Positions 9,777-19,756 of a stretch of DNA of 60,770 nt are shown here, one piece after another (the stretch's first letter is position 1; each line of letters starts with the position of its first letter). The notes under the pieces were generated by a model that did no database searches, was not told where the DNA came from, and was given only the letters and a program-made list of their open reading frames with translations. This DNA is from Chloroflexota bacterium (GTDB lineage Bacteria; Chloroflexota; Dormibacteria; Dormibacterales; Dormibacteraceae). Made by a program: the position numbers and the translations under genes. The DNA lies in contig VBGR01000049.1 of the NCBI GenBank assembly GCA_005880695.1, forward strand, positions 1 through 60,770, written 5' to 3'.

Positions 9777-11882
9777 GTGGCACTAAAAGTCAGCGAGCGG
9801 CAGGTCGCGCTCGAGAGGATCCGGAACATCGGCATCATGGCCCACATCGATGCCGGGAAGACGACCACTACCGAGCGGATCCTGTTCTACGCGGGCCGCA
9901 TCCACAAGATGGGCGAGGTGCACGAGGGCGCCGCGACCATGGACTGGATGGTCCAGGAGCGCGAGCGGGGGATCACCATCACCTCCGCCGCGACCACCTG
10001 CACGTGGCGCGACCACCAGATCAACATCATAGACACGCCCGGACACGTTGATTTCACCGTCGAGGTCGAGCGGAGCCTCCGCGTCCTCGACGGCGCGGTC
10101 GCCGTTTTCGACGCCGTGGCAGGGGTCGAGCCCCAGTCCGAGACGGTCTGGCGGCAGGCCGACCGCTACGGCGTGCCCCGCATCGCCTTCATCAACAAGA
10201 TGGACCGGGTTGGCGCCGACTTCTTCGGCTCCCTCGAGTCGATCAAATCCCGGCTCGGCGCCCGCGCCATCGCCATCCAGGTCCCGATCGGGGCCGAGGA
10301 CTCCTTCAAGGGCGTCGTCGACCTGATCAACCTGCGCGCCGTCGTCTACACCGACGACACCGGCTCCAACTTCGAGTCGGAGGACATCCCGGCCGAGCTG
10401 AAGGACGTCGTCGCGCAGCATCGCCACGACCTGGTCGAGGCCTGCGCGGACTTCGACGACACCGTCATGAACAAGTACCTGGAGTCGGAAGGCGCCGACG
10501 TCACCCACGCCGAGATCGTCCACGCCCTCCGCAAGGGCGTCGTGAGCGGCTTCCTGGTGCCGGTGCTCTGCGGCGCCGCCCTCCGCAACAAGGGCGTCCA
10601 GCCGATGCTCGACGCGGTCGTCGACTTCCTGCCTTCGCCGGCCGACATCAAGGCGGTCGAGGGGATCAACCCGAAGGACGGCAGCCTGGTCCTGCGCGAG
10701 CCCGACGAGGAGCAGCCCTTCAGCGCGCTCGCCTTCAAGATCCAGATGGACCCGCAGGGCATCGGCAAGCTGACCTTCTTCCGCGTCTACTCGGGTCGCC
10801 TGAAGGCCGGCTCCAGCGTCCTCAACGTGACGCAGGGCAAGCGGGAGCGGGTGGGCCGGATCCTGCGCATGCACGCCATGCGGCGAGAAGAGGTGGAGGA
10901 GGTCTTCCCGGGCGACATCGCGGCCGCGGTGGGCCTCAAGACCACCACGACCGGCGACACGCTCGCCGACGAGTCCCAGCCCATCCTGCTCGAGTCGATC
11001 ACCTTCCCGGAGCCGGTCATCTCAGTGGCGATCGAGCCCCGCACCAAGGTCGACCTGGACAAGCTCGGCATGGCCCTGCAGAGGCTCTCCGAGGAGGACC
11101 CGACGTTCCGCGTCTTCACCGACGAGGAGACGGGCCAGAACATCATCGCCGGCATGGGCGAGCTCCACCTCGAGATCATCGTCGACCGCCTCCTCCGCGA
11201 GTTCAAGGTCGACGCCAACGTCGGCAAGCCGCAGGTCGCCTACAAGGAGACGATCCGCCGGCCGGCGCACGGCACCGGGCGGTTCATCCGCCAGACGGGG
11301 GGCAAGGGCCAGTTCGGCCACGTCGAGCTGGAGCTGGAGCCGCTCGAGCGCGGCGGCGGCTTCATCTTCGACGACAAGATCCGGGAAGGCCGGATCCCAC
11401 GCGAGTTCATCCCCGCCGCCGAGAAGGGCATCCGCGAAGCGCTCTCCACGGGCGTCGTGGCCGGTTACCCGGTCGTCGACCTCAAGGTAAGGCTCGTCGA
11501 CGGCTCCTACCACCCTGTCGACTCCAGCGAGATGGCCTTCCAGATCGCCGGCTCCATGGGCTTGAAGGACGGGCTCCGCAAGGCCGACCCCGTGCTGCTG
11601 GAACCGGTCATGCTGGTGGAGGTGGTGATGCCCGAGGAGTACCTCGGCGACATCATCGGCGACCTCTCATCGCGGCGCGGGCACATCCTCGGCATGGAAG
11701 GCCGGGGCACGTCCCAGGTGGTGCGCGCGAACGTGCCGCTCGCGGAGATGTTCGGCTACGCGACCCAGCTGCGGTCGATGACCTCGGGTCGCGCCACCTA
11801 TCACATGGAGTTCAGCAACTACGCGGAGATACCGGCCAACATCGCGGAGTCAGTCGGGCGCCGCGGCGGATCACGAAGCTAG
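9777..11882 (+). CDS. fusA: Elongation factor G
   Basis: A 701-residue translocase GTPase of full length. G motifs: [28 protein letters not shown] and NKMD; domains II-V follow in the normal order. The first canonical start is GTG 9777, but the AGGAGG at 9753-9758 is 18 nt away, which is long. An in-frame ATC at 9768 would have the ideal 9-nt spacing seen for tuf, so the exact start is uncertain. Third gene of the str operon. Confidence 0.96.
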   Translation: MALKVSERQVALERIRNIGIMAHIDAGKTTTTERILFYAGRIHKMGEVHEGAATMDWMVQERERGITITSAATTCTWRDHQINIIDTPGHVDFTVEVERSLRVLDGAVAVFDAVAGVEPQSETVWRQADRYGVPRIAFINKMDRVGADFFGSLESIKSRLGARAIAIQVPIGAEDSFKGVVDLINLRAVVYTDDTGSNFESEDIPAELKDVVAQHRHDLVEACADFDDTVMNKYLESEGADVTHAEIVHALRKGVVSGFLVPVLCGAALRNKGVQPMLDAVVDFLPSPADIKAVEGINPKDGSLVLREPDEEQPFSALAFKIQMDPQGIGKLTFFRVYSGRLKAGSSVLNVTQGKRERVGRILRMHAMRREEVEEVFPGDIAAAVGLKTTTTGDTLADESQPILLESITFPEPVISVAIEPRTKVDLDKLGMALQRLSEEDPTFRVFTDEETGQNIIAGMGELHLEIIVDRLLREFKVDANVGKPQVAYKETIRRPAHGTGRFIRQTGGKGQFGHVELELEPLERGGGFIFDDKIREGRIPREFIPAAEKGIREALSTGVVAGYPVVDLKVRLVDGSYHPVDSSEMAFQIAGSMGLKDGLRKADPVLLEPVMLVEVVMPEEYLGDIIGDLSSRRGHILGMEGRGTSQVVRANVPLAEMFGYATQLRSMTSGRATYHMEFSNYAEIPANIAESVGRRGGSRS

Positions 11883-11898
11883 CCAGGAGGAGTGTTGA

Positions 11899-13083
11899 GT
11901 GGGTAAGAAGAAGTTCGAGAGGACCAAGCCGCACCTGAACGTCGGGACCATCGGTCACATCGACCACGGCAAGACGACGCTCACCGCCGCCATCACGAAG
12001 GTGCTGGCCGAGAAGGGCATGGCCCAGTTCACGCCCTTCGACCAGATCGACAAGGCGCCCGAGGAAAAGCAGCGCGGCATCACGATCTCGATCGCGCACG
12101 TTGAGTACGAGACCGAGAAGCGGCACTACGCACACGTCGACTGCCCGGGCCACCACGACTACATCAAGAACATGATCACGGGGGCCGCCCAGATGGACGG
12201 CGCGATCCTGGTCGTGGCCGCCAACGACGGGCCCATGCCGCAGACGCGCGAGCACGTGATTCTCGCCCGCCAGGTCAACGTGCCCTACATCGTGGTCGCC
12301 CTGAACAAGGTCGACATGATGGAGGACGAGGAGCTCCTCGAGCTGGTCGAGCTGGAGGTCCGCGAGCTGCTTTCCCGCTACGAGTTCCCAGGCGACGACA
12401 TCCCCGTGGTGCGCGTCTCCGCGCTGAAGGCGCTGGAGGGCGACGCCGAGTCGTCCGAGGGGGTCCTGCGCCTGATGGAGGCCGTCGACACCTACATCCC
12501 GGAGCCGGTGCGCGACACCGAGAAGCCGTTCCTGATGCCGATCGAGGACGTGTTCACGATCGAGGGTCGCGGCACCGTCGTGACCGGCCGGGTCGAGCGG
12601 GGCACGCTCAAGGTCAACGAAGAGGTCGAGATCACGGGCGTCAAGGACACTCGGAAGACCGTCGTGACCGGCATCGAGATGTTCCACAAGCTGCTCGACA
12701 ACGCCCAGGCCGGCGACAACGTCGGCTGCCTCCTGCGCGGGATCAAGCGCGAGGACGTCGAGCGCGGCCAGGTGCTGGCCAAGCCCGGCTCGATCAAGCC
12801 GCATACCAACTTCAACGCCAACGTCTACGTCCTGACCCGGGAGGAGGGCGGCCGCCACACGCCGTTCTTCACCGGCTACCGGCCGCAGTTCTACATGCGG
12901 ACCACCGACGTCACGGGCTCGGTGAAGTTGCCCGAGGGCGTCGAGATGGTGCTTCCCGGCGACAACCTGGAGATGGAGGTCGAGCTCGGGACGCCGATCG
13001 CCATCGAGGAAGGCCTCCGCTTCGCCATCCGCGAGGGTGGCCGGACGGTGGGCGCCGGCGTGGTCACCTCGGTGACCAAGTAG
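11899..13083 (+). CDS. tuf: Elongation factor Tu
   Basis: A 394-residue EF-Tu. G1 is [10 protein letters not shown]2 RGITIS, G4 NKVD, and domains II and III are complete, ending [13 protein letters not shown]3 reads DCPGHHDY where nearly all EF-Tu have DCPGHADY: the residue after the catalytic histidine is His instead of Ala. GTG start 8 nt after a perfect AGGAGG. The only tuf copy in the window, in its usual place after fusA. Confidence 0.97.
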   Translation: MGKKKFERTKPHLNVGTIGHIDHGKTTLTAAITKVLAEKGMAQFTPFDQIDKAPEEKQRGITISIAHVEYETEKRHYAHVDCPGHHDYIKNMITGAAQMDGAILVVAANDGPMPQTREHVILARQVNVPYIVVALNKVDMMEDEELLELVELEVRELLSRYEFPGDDIPVVRVSALKALEGDAESSEGVLRLMEAVDTYIPEPVRDTEKPFLMPIEDVFTIEGRGTVVTGRVERGTLKVNEEVEITGVKDTRKTVVTGIEMFHKLLDNAQAGDNVGCLLRGIKREDVERGQVLAKPGSIKPHTNFNANVYVLTREEGGRHTPFFTGYRPQFYMRTTDVTGSVKLPEGVEMVLPGDNLEMEVELGTPIAIEEGLRFAIREGGRTVGAGVVTSVTK

Positions 13084-13112
13084 GCGATCGGGAAGGGTAA
13101 GGGGCTAGCCGA

Positions 13113-13418
13113 ATGGCGCAGAGGATCAGGATCCGGCTCAAGGCCTACGACCACCGGGTGCTCGACCAGGCCGCCGACCGCATAGTCGACACGGCCCGGC
13201 GGACCAACGCGCGCACGGCGGGCCCCATCCCGCTTCCGACCGAGATCTCGAAGATGACGGTCATCCGGGGGCCGTTCATCGACAAGGACTCGCGGGAGCA
13301 GTTCGAGATGCAGACCCACAAGCGGATCGTGGACATCCTCGATCCCAACCCGCGGGTGGTCGACGCGCTGATGCGTCTGAACCTGCCGGCGGGTGTTTCC
13401 ATCGAGATCAAGTCCTAG
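13113..13418 (+). CDS. rpsJ: 30S ribosomal protein S10
   Basis: A 101-residue S10 ([18 protein letters not shown] at the start, then [13 protein letters not shown]), the canonical first gene of the S10 operon and also the NusE elongation partner. ATG start 30 nt after tuf, so the str and S10 operons are probably co-transcribed. rplC starts 3 nt after its stop. Confidence 0.96.
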   Translation: MAQRIRIRLKAYDHRVLDQAADRIVDTARRTNARTAGPIPLPTEISKMTVIRGPFIDKDSREQFEMQTHKRIVDILDPNPRVVDALMRLNLPAGVSIEIKS

Positions 13419-13420
13419 CC

Positions 13421-14056
13421 ATGCCGAAAGGACTTCTCGCCCGCAAGCTCGGCATGACGCAGGTCTTCAACGCCGACGGCACCGTCTCGGCCGTGACCGT
13501 GCTCGAGGTGGGGCCCTGCCGCGTCCTCGGGCTGCGGACCGTCGAGAAGGACGGCTACGCGGCGGTCAGGCTGGCCTTTGCGCCGGTCGCCGAGCGGAAG
13601 GTCTCCAAGCCGCTGCTGGGCGAGTTCAAGAAGGCCGGCGCCGATCCCCACCGGCACGTCGCCGAGGTCCGGGGCTACGACGGCCTGGAGGTCGGCCAGG
13701 AGCTCAAGTGCGACGTCTTCGCCGAGGGCGAGCTGGTCGATGTGACCTCGACCTCCAAGGGAAAGGGCTTCCAGGGCCTGGTCAAGCGCCACCGCTTTTC
13801 GCGGGGCCCGGAGTCGCACGGATCGATGAACGTACGCCAGCCGGGTTCGATCGGCGCCACCGACGCAGCCCGCGTCTTCAAGGGCGTGCGGATGGCGGGC
13901 CAGATGGGCAACAGGCGCACCACCGTCCAGGGCCTGCGCGTGGTCCGGGTCGACGGCAAGCGCAACCTCCTGCTCCTGCGCGGCGGCGTGCCGGGCGGTG
14001 ACGGCGGTGTGGTCCTGGTCAAAGAGTCGGTCAAGCAATTGAGGAAGGCGCGGTGA
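13421..14056 (+). CDS. rplC: 50S ribosomal protein L3
   Basis: A 211-residue L3 of normal length. The start GLLARKLGMTQVFNADG and the internal GKGFQGLVKRHRFSRGPESHG loop, which reaches toward the peptidyl-transferase centre, are both recognisable. ATG start. Its TGA overlaps the GTG start of rplD (GTGA), so the two are translationally coupled. Confidence 0.96.
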   Translation: MPKGLLARKLGMTQVFNADGTVSAVTVLEVGPCRVLGLRTVEKDGYAAVRLAFAPVAERKVSKPLLGEFKKAGADPHRHVAEVRGYDGLEVGQELKCDVFAEGELVDVTSTSKGKGFQGLVKRHRFSRGPESHGSMNVRQPGSIGATDAARVFKGVRMAGQMGNRRTTVQGLRVVRVDGKRNLLLLRGGVPGGDGGVVLVKESVKQLRKAR

Positions 14057-14985
14057 GCGAAGAGCCTGAGAAGAAGCCGCGCGCGGCGCGCGCGAGAAAG
14101 AAGACCGCTGAGGCAGCGCCGGCCGAGATCTCGGCAGCCGAGACTCCGGCGATCGCCGAAGCGATCGCGCCGGAGGAGCCGACGACAAAGCGAAAGGCGA
14201 GGCCTGGCGACGCCCAAACGCCCGCCCCCATTCAGGGGGACGCGAGGGCTGGCGATGCGCAAACGCCCTCCCCCGCTCGGGGGGAGGGAGGGGAGGGGGC
14301 CCCTCAGAAGCCTGTCACCCTCAAGAAGGCAACTTCGAAGCGGCGCGAGAAGAGCGCCGACCCGCTCACTGTCGCGGCCTTCTCAGGCGAGGGCAAGGAG
14401 GCCGGCGAGGTCCACCTGTCGGAGCGCATCTTCGGCCAGGAACCGAACCAGGCGGTCATGCACCAGGCGCTGGTCCGGCAGCTGGCCAATGCCCGGCAGG
14501 GCAGCGCTTCGACGAAGACGCGCGGCCTCGTCTCCGGGGGCGGCCGCAAGCCGTTCCGGCAGAAGGGCCTGGGCCGCTCCCGCCACGGGTCGGAGCGCGA
14601 GCCCAGCATGGTCGGCGGCGGAGTGGTGTTCGGCCCCCACCCGCGCAGCTTCGCCCAGGAGATGCCGCGCAAGATGCGTCGCAACGCGCTGCGCTCGGCC
14701 TTGAGCGTCAAGGCGCGGGATGGCCTGGTCTCGGTAGTCGACGGCTTCGGGCTGGAAGAGCCCAAGACGCGCGCCATGGTCGAGCTTCTGCAGGGGATCG
14801 GCGTCGAGGGCACGGCCCTGCTGGTGCTGGCAGCGTCCAACGACGTCGTCGCCCGCTCGGCGGCCAACCTGCCCTGGGCGAAGACGATCCTGGCCTCGAA
14901 CTTGAACCTGCACGACCTCTTCACCTACGAGCACCTGGTGATCCAGAAGGACGCTTTGGAACAGCTCGAGGCGACTTTCGCATGA
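14053..14985 (+). CDS. rplD: 50S ribosomal protein L4 with unusual N-terminal extension
   Basis: 310 residues against about 205 for ordinary L4. The conserved L4 body begins near residue 105 (PLTVAAFSGEG) and includes the RQGSASTKTRGLVSGGGRKP loop. The first ~100 residues are lysine/alanine/glutamate-rich and contain a perfectly phased 15-residue duplication (ARPGDAQTPAPIQGD / ARAGDAQTPSPARGE, residues about 50-79) encoded by a C-rich hairpin repeat lying in frame. The GTG start overlapping rplC is retained because the whole extension stays open; no internal start near the L4 body has a good ribosome site. Confidence 0.93.
   Translation: MSEEPEKKPRAARARKKTAEAAPAEISAAETPAIAEAIAPEEPTTKRKARPGDAQTPAPIQGDARAGDAQTPSPARGEGGEGAPQKPVTLKKATSKRREKSADPLTVAAFSGEGKEAGEVHLSERIFGQEPNQAVMHQALVRQLANARQGSASTKTRGLVSGGGRKPFRQKGLGRSRHGSEREPSMVGGGVVFGPHPRSFAQEMPRKMRRNALRSALSVKARDGLVSVVDGFGLEEPKTRAMVELLQGIGVEGTALLVLAASNDVVARSAANLPWAKTILASNLNLHDLFTYEHLVIQKDALEQLEATFA
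14199..14303 (+). repeat. C-rich hairpin / G-tail repeat inside rplD, with 45-bp duplication
   Basis: Two head-to-tail copies of a 45-bp unit (CTGGCGA marks at 14204 and 14249). The second copy carries CCCTCCCCC-GCTC-GGGGGGAGGG followed by AGGGGAGGGGGCCCC, the same hairpin and G-rich tail seen in the intergenic copies. Both copies keep the rplD frame open. Confidence 0.8.
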
Positions 14986-15290
14986 GCCGGATGCCCGCCG
15001 AAGTGATCTACGGCCCGGTCATCTCCGAGCGCAGCTACGCGCTCTCGGAGCGCGGCCAGTACACGTTCAAAGTGGCGCCCCAGGCCAGCAAGCCGGAGAT
15101 CGCCCACGCGCTGGAGCAGCACTATGAGGCGCAGGGCATCAAGGTCGCCGCGGTGAACACCATCAACGTCCGCGGCAAGGGCAAGCGCCTGGGAGCTCGT
15201 GGGGCTCCCGGCCGCACGCCGCACTGGAAGAAGGCCATCGTCACCCTCGGCCCCGGCCAGAAGCTGGAAGGCCTGTTCGGGAGCCTCTAA
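14982..15290 (+). CDS. rplW: 50S ribosomal protein L23
   Basis: A 102-residue L23, the exit-tunnel protein that docks SRP and trigger factor. It begins [21 protein letters not shown] and keeps the [13 protein letters not shown] loop. The ATG start overlaps the rplD stop (ATGA), implying coupling. Length is normal. Confidence 0.95.
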   Translation: MSRMPAEVIYGPVISERSYALSERGQYTFKVAPQASKPEIAHALEQHYEAQGIKVAAVNTINVRGKGKRLGARGAPGRTPHWKKAIVTLGPGQKLEGLFGSL

Positions 15291-15292
15291 AG

Positions 15293-16123
15293 ATGCCTGT
15301 AAGGAAGTTCAAGCCGACCAGCCCGGGCCGCCGCTTCATGGCGACCTCATCCTTCGAGGAGGTCACGCGCGACGAGCCCGAGAAGAGCCTGGTCGAGTCG
15401 ATGCCGACCGCGGCCGGCCGCAACAACCAGGGCCGGATCACCGTCCGCCACAACGGCGGCGGCTACCGGCGGCTCTACCGCCGGATCGACTTCAAGCGGG
15501 ACAAGCACGGGATCCCGGCCCAGGTGGCCGCGATTGAGTACGACCCCAACCGGAGCGCCCGCATCGCCCTCCTCCACTACAAGGACGGCGAGAAGCGCTA
15601 CATCCTGGCCCCGCTCGGTGTGAAGGTCGGCGACCAGCTGATGAGCGGACCGGACGCGCCGGTGCGCGCGGGCAACAGCCTGCCGCTGGCGCGCATCCCG
15701 GTCGGTTCGACCATCCACAACCTGGAGCTGACGCTGGGTCGGGGCGGCCAGCTGGTCCGCTCGGCCGGGACCTCCGCGCAGCTGCTCGCGAAAGAGGGCA
15801 ACTACGCCGCGGTCAGGATGCCCTCGGGCGAGCTCCGGCGCATCCACGTCACCTGCAGCGCGACGCTCGGCCAGGTCGGCAACCTGGAGCACGAGAACGA
15901 GTCGGGAGGCAAGGCCGGCCGCTCGCGCTGGCTGGGCAAGCGGCCCACGGTGCGCGGCTCGACGATGAACCCCACCGACCACCCGCATGGCGGTGGCGAG
16001 GGCAAGACGGGCCCCGGCGGGAACCCGAAGACGCCCTGGGGCAAGCCGGCGCTCGGCTACCGCACGCGGAAGCCGAAGAAAGCTTCCGACCGCCTGATCA
16101 TCCGCCGCAGGGAGAAGAAATAA
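15293..16123 (+). CDS. rplB: 50S ribosomal protein L2
   Basis: A 276-residue L2 of standard size. The near-catalytic histidine region [17 protein letters not shown] is intact near residues 225-240, and the conserved [20 protein letters not shown] occurs near residue 45. ATG start 3 nt after rplW. It ends [10 protein letters not shown], as in most bacteria. Confidence 0.97.
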   Translation: MPVRKFKPTSPGRRFMATSSFEEVTRDEPEKSLVESMPTAAGRNNQGRITVRHNGGGYRRLYRRIDFKRDKHGIPAQVAAIEYDPNRSARIALLHYKDGEKRYILAPLGVKVGDQLMSGPDAPVRAGNSLPLARIPVGSTIHNLELTLGRGGQLVRSAGTSAQLLAKEGNYAAVRMPSGELRRIHVTCSATLGQVGNLEHENESGGKAGRSRWLGKRPTVRGSTMNPTDHPHGGGEGKTGPGGNPKTPWGKPALGYRTRKPKKASDRLIIRRREKK

Positions 16124-16124
16124 G

Positions 16125-16409
16125 TTGAGCCGCTCGCTGAAGAAGGGCCCGTACATCGACAAGAACCTGCAGGAGAAGATCACCAAGATGAACGCGGCTC
16201 GCGACAAGAAGGTGATCCGGACCTGGGCCCGGGCTTCGACGATCTTCCCGGACATGGTCGGCCACACGGTGGCCATCCACGACGGGCGCAAGCACGTGCC
16301 CATCTACATCTCCGAGAACATGGTCGGCCACCGCCTGGGCGAGTTCGCGCCCACGCGCTATTTCCGCGGCCACGGCCACCACACCGAGCGCTCGAGCTCG
16401 CTCAAGTAG
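16125..16409 (+). CDS. rpsS: 30S ribosomal protein S19
   Basis: A 94-residue S19 ([18 protein letters not shown], then [20 protein letters not shown]). The start is TTG immediately after the rplB stop, with GGGAGAAGAAA just upstream acting as ribosome site. S19 contacts S13 and tRNA at the head of the 30S subunit. Length is typical. Confidence 0.95.
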   Translation: MSRSLKKGPYIDKNLQEKITKMNAARDKKVIRTWARASTIFPDMVGHTVAIHDGRKHVPIYISENMVGHRLGEFAPTRYFRGHGHHTERSSSLK

Positions 16410-16428
16410 GAATCCAAAGACGAGGGAA

Positions 16429-16773
16429 ATGGAAGTCACCGCGATCGCCAGGTACGTGAAGCGGACGCCGCGCAAGGCGCGGCTGGTCGCCGATGCCGTC
16501 AAAGGCATGAAAGTCGGTGACGCCATCGCCTACCTGGAGTTCGAGCCCAAGCACGCGGCCAACGACGTGGCCAAGGTGATCAAGTCGGCGGCGGCCAACG
16601 CCGAGCACAACTTCAACTTGAGCCGCGACGACCTGGTGGTGAAGCAGCTCCTGGTCGACGAGGGCCCGACGATGAAGCGCCTGCGCCCGGTCAGCCGGGG
16701 CATGGCGCACCAGTACTTCAAGCGCACCTGCCACATCACCGCGGTCATCGAAGACCGGGCAAAGGAGTCCTAG
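16429..16773 (+). CDS. rplV: 50S ribosomal protein L22
   Basis: A 114-residue L22. The N-terminal [15 protein letters not shown] and the tip-of-tunnel hairpin [21 protein letters not shown] are clear. ATG start with GAGGGAAA upstream. Followed by an exceptional 178-bp gap before rpsC, where the surrounding operon usually leaves 20 bp or less. Confidence 0.95.
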   Translation: MEVTAIARYVKRTPRKARLVADAVKGMKVGDAIAYLEFEPKHAANDVAKVIKSAAANAEHNFNLSRDDLVVKQLLVDEGPTMKRLRPVSRGMAHQYFKRTCHITAVIEDRAKES

Positions 16774-16951
16774 TGAAGACCACCGGAGCGAACTTGCCGT
16801 CTCATCCGCTCAGATCGGCCGATTCGTCGGTTGCCGGTCTCCGCTCCTCAGTCACGCATCTCACGATGCGTTCCTTCCGGTGCTCAACCGTCGCCCTAGA
16901 CTCGGCCGCCTGCGCGGCGATCCGGCGGCGTCCGTCCGGAGGCCTTCACTA
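16774..16951 (+). repeat. Insertion-like spacer with CGCATC/GATGCG stem inside the S10 operon
   Basis: No gene. The spacer holds CGCATC-TCAC-GATGCG-TTCCTT (16855-16876), then a GC-rich tract ending CACTAG directly before the rpsC GTG. The same layout occurs at 7105-7218 before a binding-protein gene, so this is probably a dispersed element that has entered the operon. Confidence 0.5.
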
Positions 16952-17917
16952 GTGGGTCACAAGGTTCATCCGAACGGGTTCCGGCTGGGCGTCTACCGCC
17001 CCTGGGAGGCGAACTGGTTCGCCGAGGACAAGGACTACACGAAGCTCCTCCACGAGGACCTCGAGATGCGCCGCATCATCCTCGGCCGCCTGCGCAACGC
17101 CGGAATCGCCAAGATCGAGACCGAGCGTTCCTCCAACGCGCAGATGACGGTGACGATCCACACCGCCAAGCCGGGCATCGTGATCGGCAAGGGCGGCGCC
17201 TCGGTCGACCAGCTGCGGGAGGACCTCGAGAAGCGGTTCGAGAACCGGGTCCGGATCTCGATCCAGGAGATCAAGCAGCCCGAGATGGACGCCCAGCTGG
17301 TGGCCGAGAACATCGCCAGCCAGATCGAGCGCCGGATCAGCTACCGGCGCGCCATGAAGCAGTCGATCCTGCGCACGATGCGGGCCGGGGCCCTGGGCGT
17401 GCGGGTGGCCATGGGCGGCCGGCTCCGCGGCTCTGAGATGGCACGCCGGGAGTGGGACCGCGAAGGCCGCGTCCCGCTGCACACGCTTCGGGCCGACATC
17501 CTCTTCGGCCGCGCCGAGGCGCGCACGACGTTCGGGATGATCGGCGTCAAGGTCTGGATCTACAAGGGTCTGGTCAAGGTGGCCCCCAGGGGCGGCACCC
17601 CCGAGGCCGAAGTGGCTCCGCAGCCTGACGAGTCGGCCCTGCCGGCGCCCGCCGCGGCGGCGCCCGTGGAGTCGCCGCCGGCGGCGCCAGAACCGGCGGT
17701 GGCCCAGGAGCCCGCGGTCGCGGCCATGGAGAGCGCCGCCCCGGCGGAGGCCGCCGCCCCAATAGAGACCGCCGCCCCGGCTGAGCCGGCCGTCGAGAAG
17801 CCCGCGCCCCGCAAGCGCGCGCTCCGGGCCAAGAAGGTCGAGGCGAAGGCGGAGACGCCCGCCGAGCCGGCTGAGACGGCTGCTCCTCAAGAGGAGGCGA
17901 CCGATGCTCCTGCCTAA
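16952..17917 (+). CDS. rpsC: 30S ribosomal protein S3 with long acidic/alanine-rich tail
   Basis: 321 residues. The first ~210 are ordinary S3, with the KH-domain loop [17 protein letters not shown] and the mRNA-entry helicase face. The last ~110 residues are an Ala/Pro/Glu-rich low-complexity tail ending in a basic patch ([16 protein letters not shown]). GTG 16952 gives the conserved [21 protein letters not shown] start; the frame is open further upstream only through the repeat spacer. It overlaps rplP by 14 bp. Confidence 0.95.
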   Translation: MGHKVHPNGFRLGVYRPWEANWFAEDKDYTKLLHEDLEMRRIILGRLRNAGIAKIETERSSNAQMTVTIHTAKPGIVIGKGGASVDQLREDLEKRFENRVRISIQEIKQPEMDAQLVAENIASQIERRISYRRAMKQSILRTMRAGALGVRVAMGGRLRGSEMARREWDREGRVPLHTLRADILFGRAEARTTFGMIGVKVWIYKGLVKVAPRGGTPEAEVAPQPDESALPAPAAAAPVESPPAAPEPAVAQEPAVAAMESAAPAEAAAPIETAAPAEPAVEKPAPRKRALRAKKVEAKAETPAEPAETAAPQEEATDAPA

Positions 17918-18329
17918 GCGCGTCAAGTACCGCAAGATGCACCGGGGCCGGATGTCCGGCATCGCCACCCGCGGCGCCGAGATCTCGTTCGGCCAGTTCG
18001 GCCTCCAGGCGATGGAGCCCTGCTGGATGACCAACCGCCAGATCGAGGCGGCCCGGCGGGCGATGACGCGCCATGTCAAGCGGGGCGGCCAGATCTGGAT
18101 TCGGATCTTCCCGGACAAGCCGGTCACCAAGAAGCCGGCCGAGGTGCGCATGGGCGGTGGCAAAGGCAACCCGGAAGGCTGGGTGGCCGTCATCAAGCCC
18201 GGCCGTGTCCTCTTCGAGATGGGAGGGGTGACGCAGGAGGTGGCGAAGGAAGCCATGCGGCTGGCTGCCGCGAAGCTGCCCATCGAGACGCGCTTCATCG
18301 AGCTCCAGGAGGCAGGGCATGAAGGCTGA
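17904..18329 (+). CDS. rplP: 50S ribosomal protein L16
   Basis: A 141-residue L16 of standard length ([16 protein letters not shown] start; [19 protein letters not shown] near the middle). It binds near the A site and helps position tRNA. ATG start lies inside the end of rpsC; its own stop overlaps the start of rpmC, so rpsC-rplP-rpmC are tightly coupled. Confidence 0.95.
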   Translation: MLLPKRVKYRKMHRGRMSGIATRGAEISFGQFGLQAMEPCWMTNRQIEAARRAMTRHVKRGGQIWIRIFPDKPVTKKPAEVRMGGGKGNPEGWVAVIKPGRVLFEMGGVTQEVAKEAMRLAAAKLPIETRFIELQEAGHEG

Positions 18330-18705
18330 AGAGTTGACCGAGCTGGACGCCGAAGAGCTGGCGAGCCGCCTCCGCGACTCCCGCCGCGAGCTCTATGAGC
18401 TGCGGTTCAAGCTCGCCGTCGGCCAGCTGGACGACCACCGCCAGATCCGCAAGGTGCGCCACGACATCGCGCGCATCCTGACGTCGATCCGGCAGCGAGA
18501 CCTGGGCCTGGCCGCCGAGCCCGCCGTCGTCGAGCCGGCGGCCGAGCCCGCGGCGGCCGAGCCCGCCAAGGCGAAGGCGCCGTCCCGCCGCAAGGCTGCG
18601 GTGGCCGTGGCCGAGCCCGAGCCGGAGCCTGAGCCGGGTGAGGACGTGGCGCAAGAGCCGCTTGCCGAGGAAGCCGCCGAGGACGGGGAAGAGGAAGCCA
18701 GATGA
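18319..18705 (+). CDS. rpmC: 50S ribosomal protein L29 with acidic tail
   Basis: 128 residues, about twice the usual 65. The L29 fold is residues 1-65 ([20 protein letters not shown], then [15 protein letters not shown]). The rest is Ala/Glu/Pro-rich with a short SRRKA basic patch and a very acidic end. The tail resembles those on S3 and L15 in this operon. ATG start within the rplP end. Confidence 0.92.
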   Translation: MKAEELTELDAEELASRLRDSRRELYELRFKLAVGQLDDHRQIRKVRHDIARILTSIRQRDLGLAAEPAVVEPAAEPAAAEPAKAKAPSRRKAAVAVAEPEPEPEPGEDVAQEPLAEEAAEDGEEEAR

Positions 18706-18974
18706 GCGCCGAGGAAACGCTTGAGCGGGGCCAGCGCAAGGTGCGCGAGGGCTACGTGATCTCCGACCGCATGAATAAGACGGTGGTCGTGCAGATCTCG
18801 ACCCTCAAGCAGCACCCGCTCTACGGCAAGACCATCCAGCACCGGGTGCGCCTGAAGGCGCACGACGAGAACAACGAAGCCGGGGTCGGCGACCTGGTCC
18901 GCGTGATGGAGACGCGGCCGCTCTCCAAAGAGAAGCGGTGGCGCCTGGTCGAGATCCTCGAGAAGGCCAAATAG
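18702..18974 (+). CDS. rpsQ: 30S ribosomal protein S17
   Basis: A 90-residue S17, an OB-fold primary 16S binder. [18 protein letters not shown] and [24 protein letters not shown] are conserved. ATG start overlaps the rpmC stop (ATGA). Length is normal. Confidence 0.95.
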   Translation: MSAEETLERGQRKVREGYVISDRMNKTVVVQISTLKQHPLYGKTIQHRVRLKAHDENNEAGVGDLVRVMETRPLSKEKRWRLVEILEKAK

Positions 18975-19004
18975 GTAGGCAAGTAAAAGGACGAGAACGA
19001 GCAG

Positions 19005-19373
19005 TTGGTTCAGCAGGAGACGAGACTCAAGGTCGCGGACAACAGCGGCGCGAAGGAGCTGCTGTGCATCCGCGTCATGGGCGGCCACCACCGCAAGTAC
19101 GCCTACGTGGGCGACATCATCACGGCCAGCGTCAAGTCCGCCCAGCCGGGCGGGCAGGTGAAGAAGGGCGAGGTGGTGAAGGCCGTGGTGGTGCGCGTGG
19201 CCAAGGAGTACCGGCGTCCTGACGGCTCCAACATCCGTTTCGACGAGAATGCCGCGGTCCTGCTCGGTCCTGGCAACAACCCGCGCGGAACGCGCATCTT
19301 CGGGCCCGTCGCCCGCGAGCTGCGCGAGAGGAACTTCATGAAGATCGTGTCCCTGGCACCGGAGGTGCTCTGA
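19005..19373 (+). CDS. rplN: 50S ribosomal protein L14
   Basis: A 122-residue L14, full length. [20 protein letters not shown] at the start and [23 protein letters not shown] at the end are the family signature. TTG start with an AAGGACGAG purine stretch upstream. Its stop shares a base with the rplX ATG. Confidence 0.96.
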   Translation: MVQQETRLKVADNSGAKELLCIRVMGGHHRKYAYVGDIITASVKSAQPGGQVKKGEVVKAVVVRVAKEYRRPDGSNIRFDENAAVLLGPGNNPRGTRIFGPVARELRERNFMKIVSLAPEVL

Positions 19374-19756
19374 TGTTGACCAACCGTCCGAAGGCGAAGC
19401 AGCGCTGGCTCGACCTGGCGCCCGGCGACACCGTGCTCGTGACCGCCGGCAAGGACCGTGGCAAGCAGGGCGAGGTGCTGCGCACCCTCCCGGAGTCCGG
19501 GAAGATCGTGGTGCGCGGCGTCAACATCCTCAAGCGCCACGTCAAGGCCGGCCAGTCGAAGGGCGGTACGCGCGCCATCCAGGGTGGCATCGTCGACTAC
19601 GAAGCCCCCTTCTCCTATTCGAACGTGATGCTCGTCTGTCCGAGCTGCAACAAGCCCACGCGGGTAAAGCACGGCGAGCACGGCGGCCGCAAGGTGCTCG
19701 TCTGCCGCAACTGCGGCGAGCCCTACGAGCGCGTCAAGAAGGTGGAGGCTCAGTAG
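19373..19756 (+). CDS. rplX: 50S ribosomal protein L24, zinc-ribbon form
   Basis: A 127-residue L24. A KOW motif begins near residue 18 ([18 protein letters not shown]). The C-terminal extension has two cysteine pairs, CPSC and CRNC, about 22 residues apart, predicting a zinc ribbon. L24 is an assembly initiator of the 50S subunit. ATG start coupled to rplN (TGATG). Confidence 0.95.
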   Translation: MLTNRPKAKQRWLDLAPGDTVLVTAGKDRGKQGEVLRTLPESGKIVVRGVNILKRHVKAGQSKGGTRAIQGGIVDYEAPFSYSNVMLVCPSCNKPTRVKHGEHGGRKVLVCRNCGEPYERVKKVEAQ

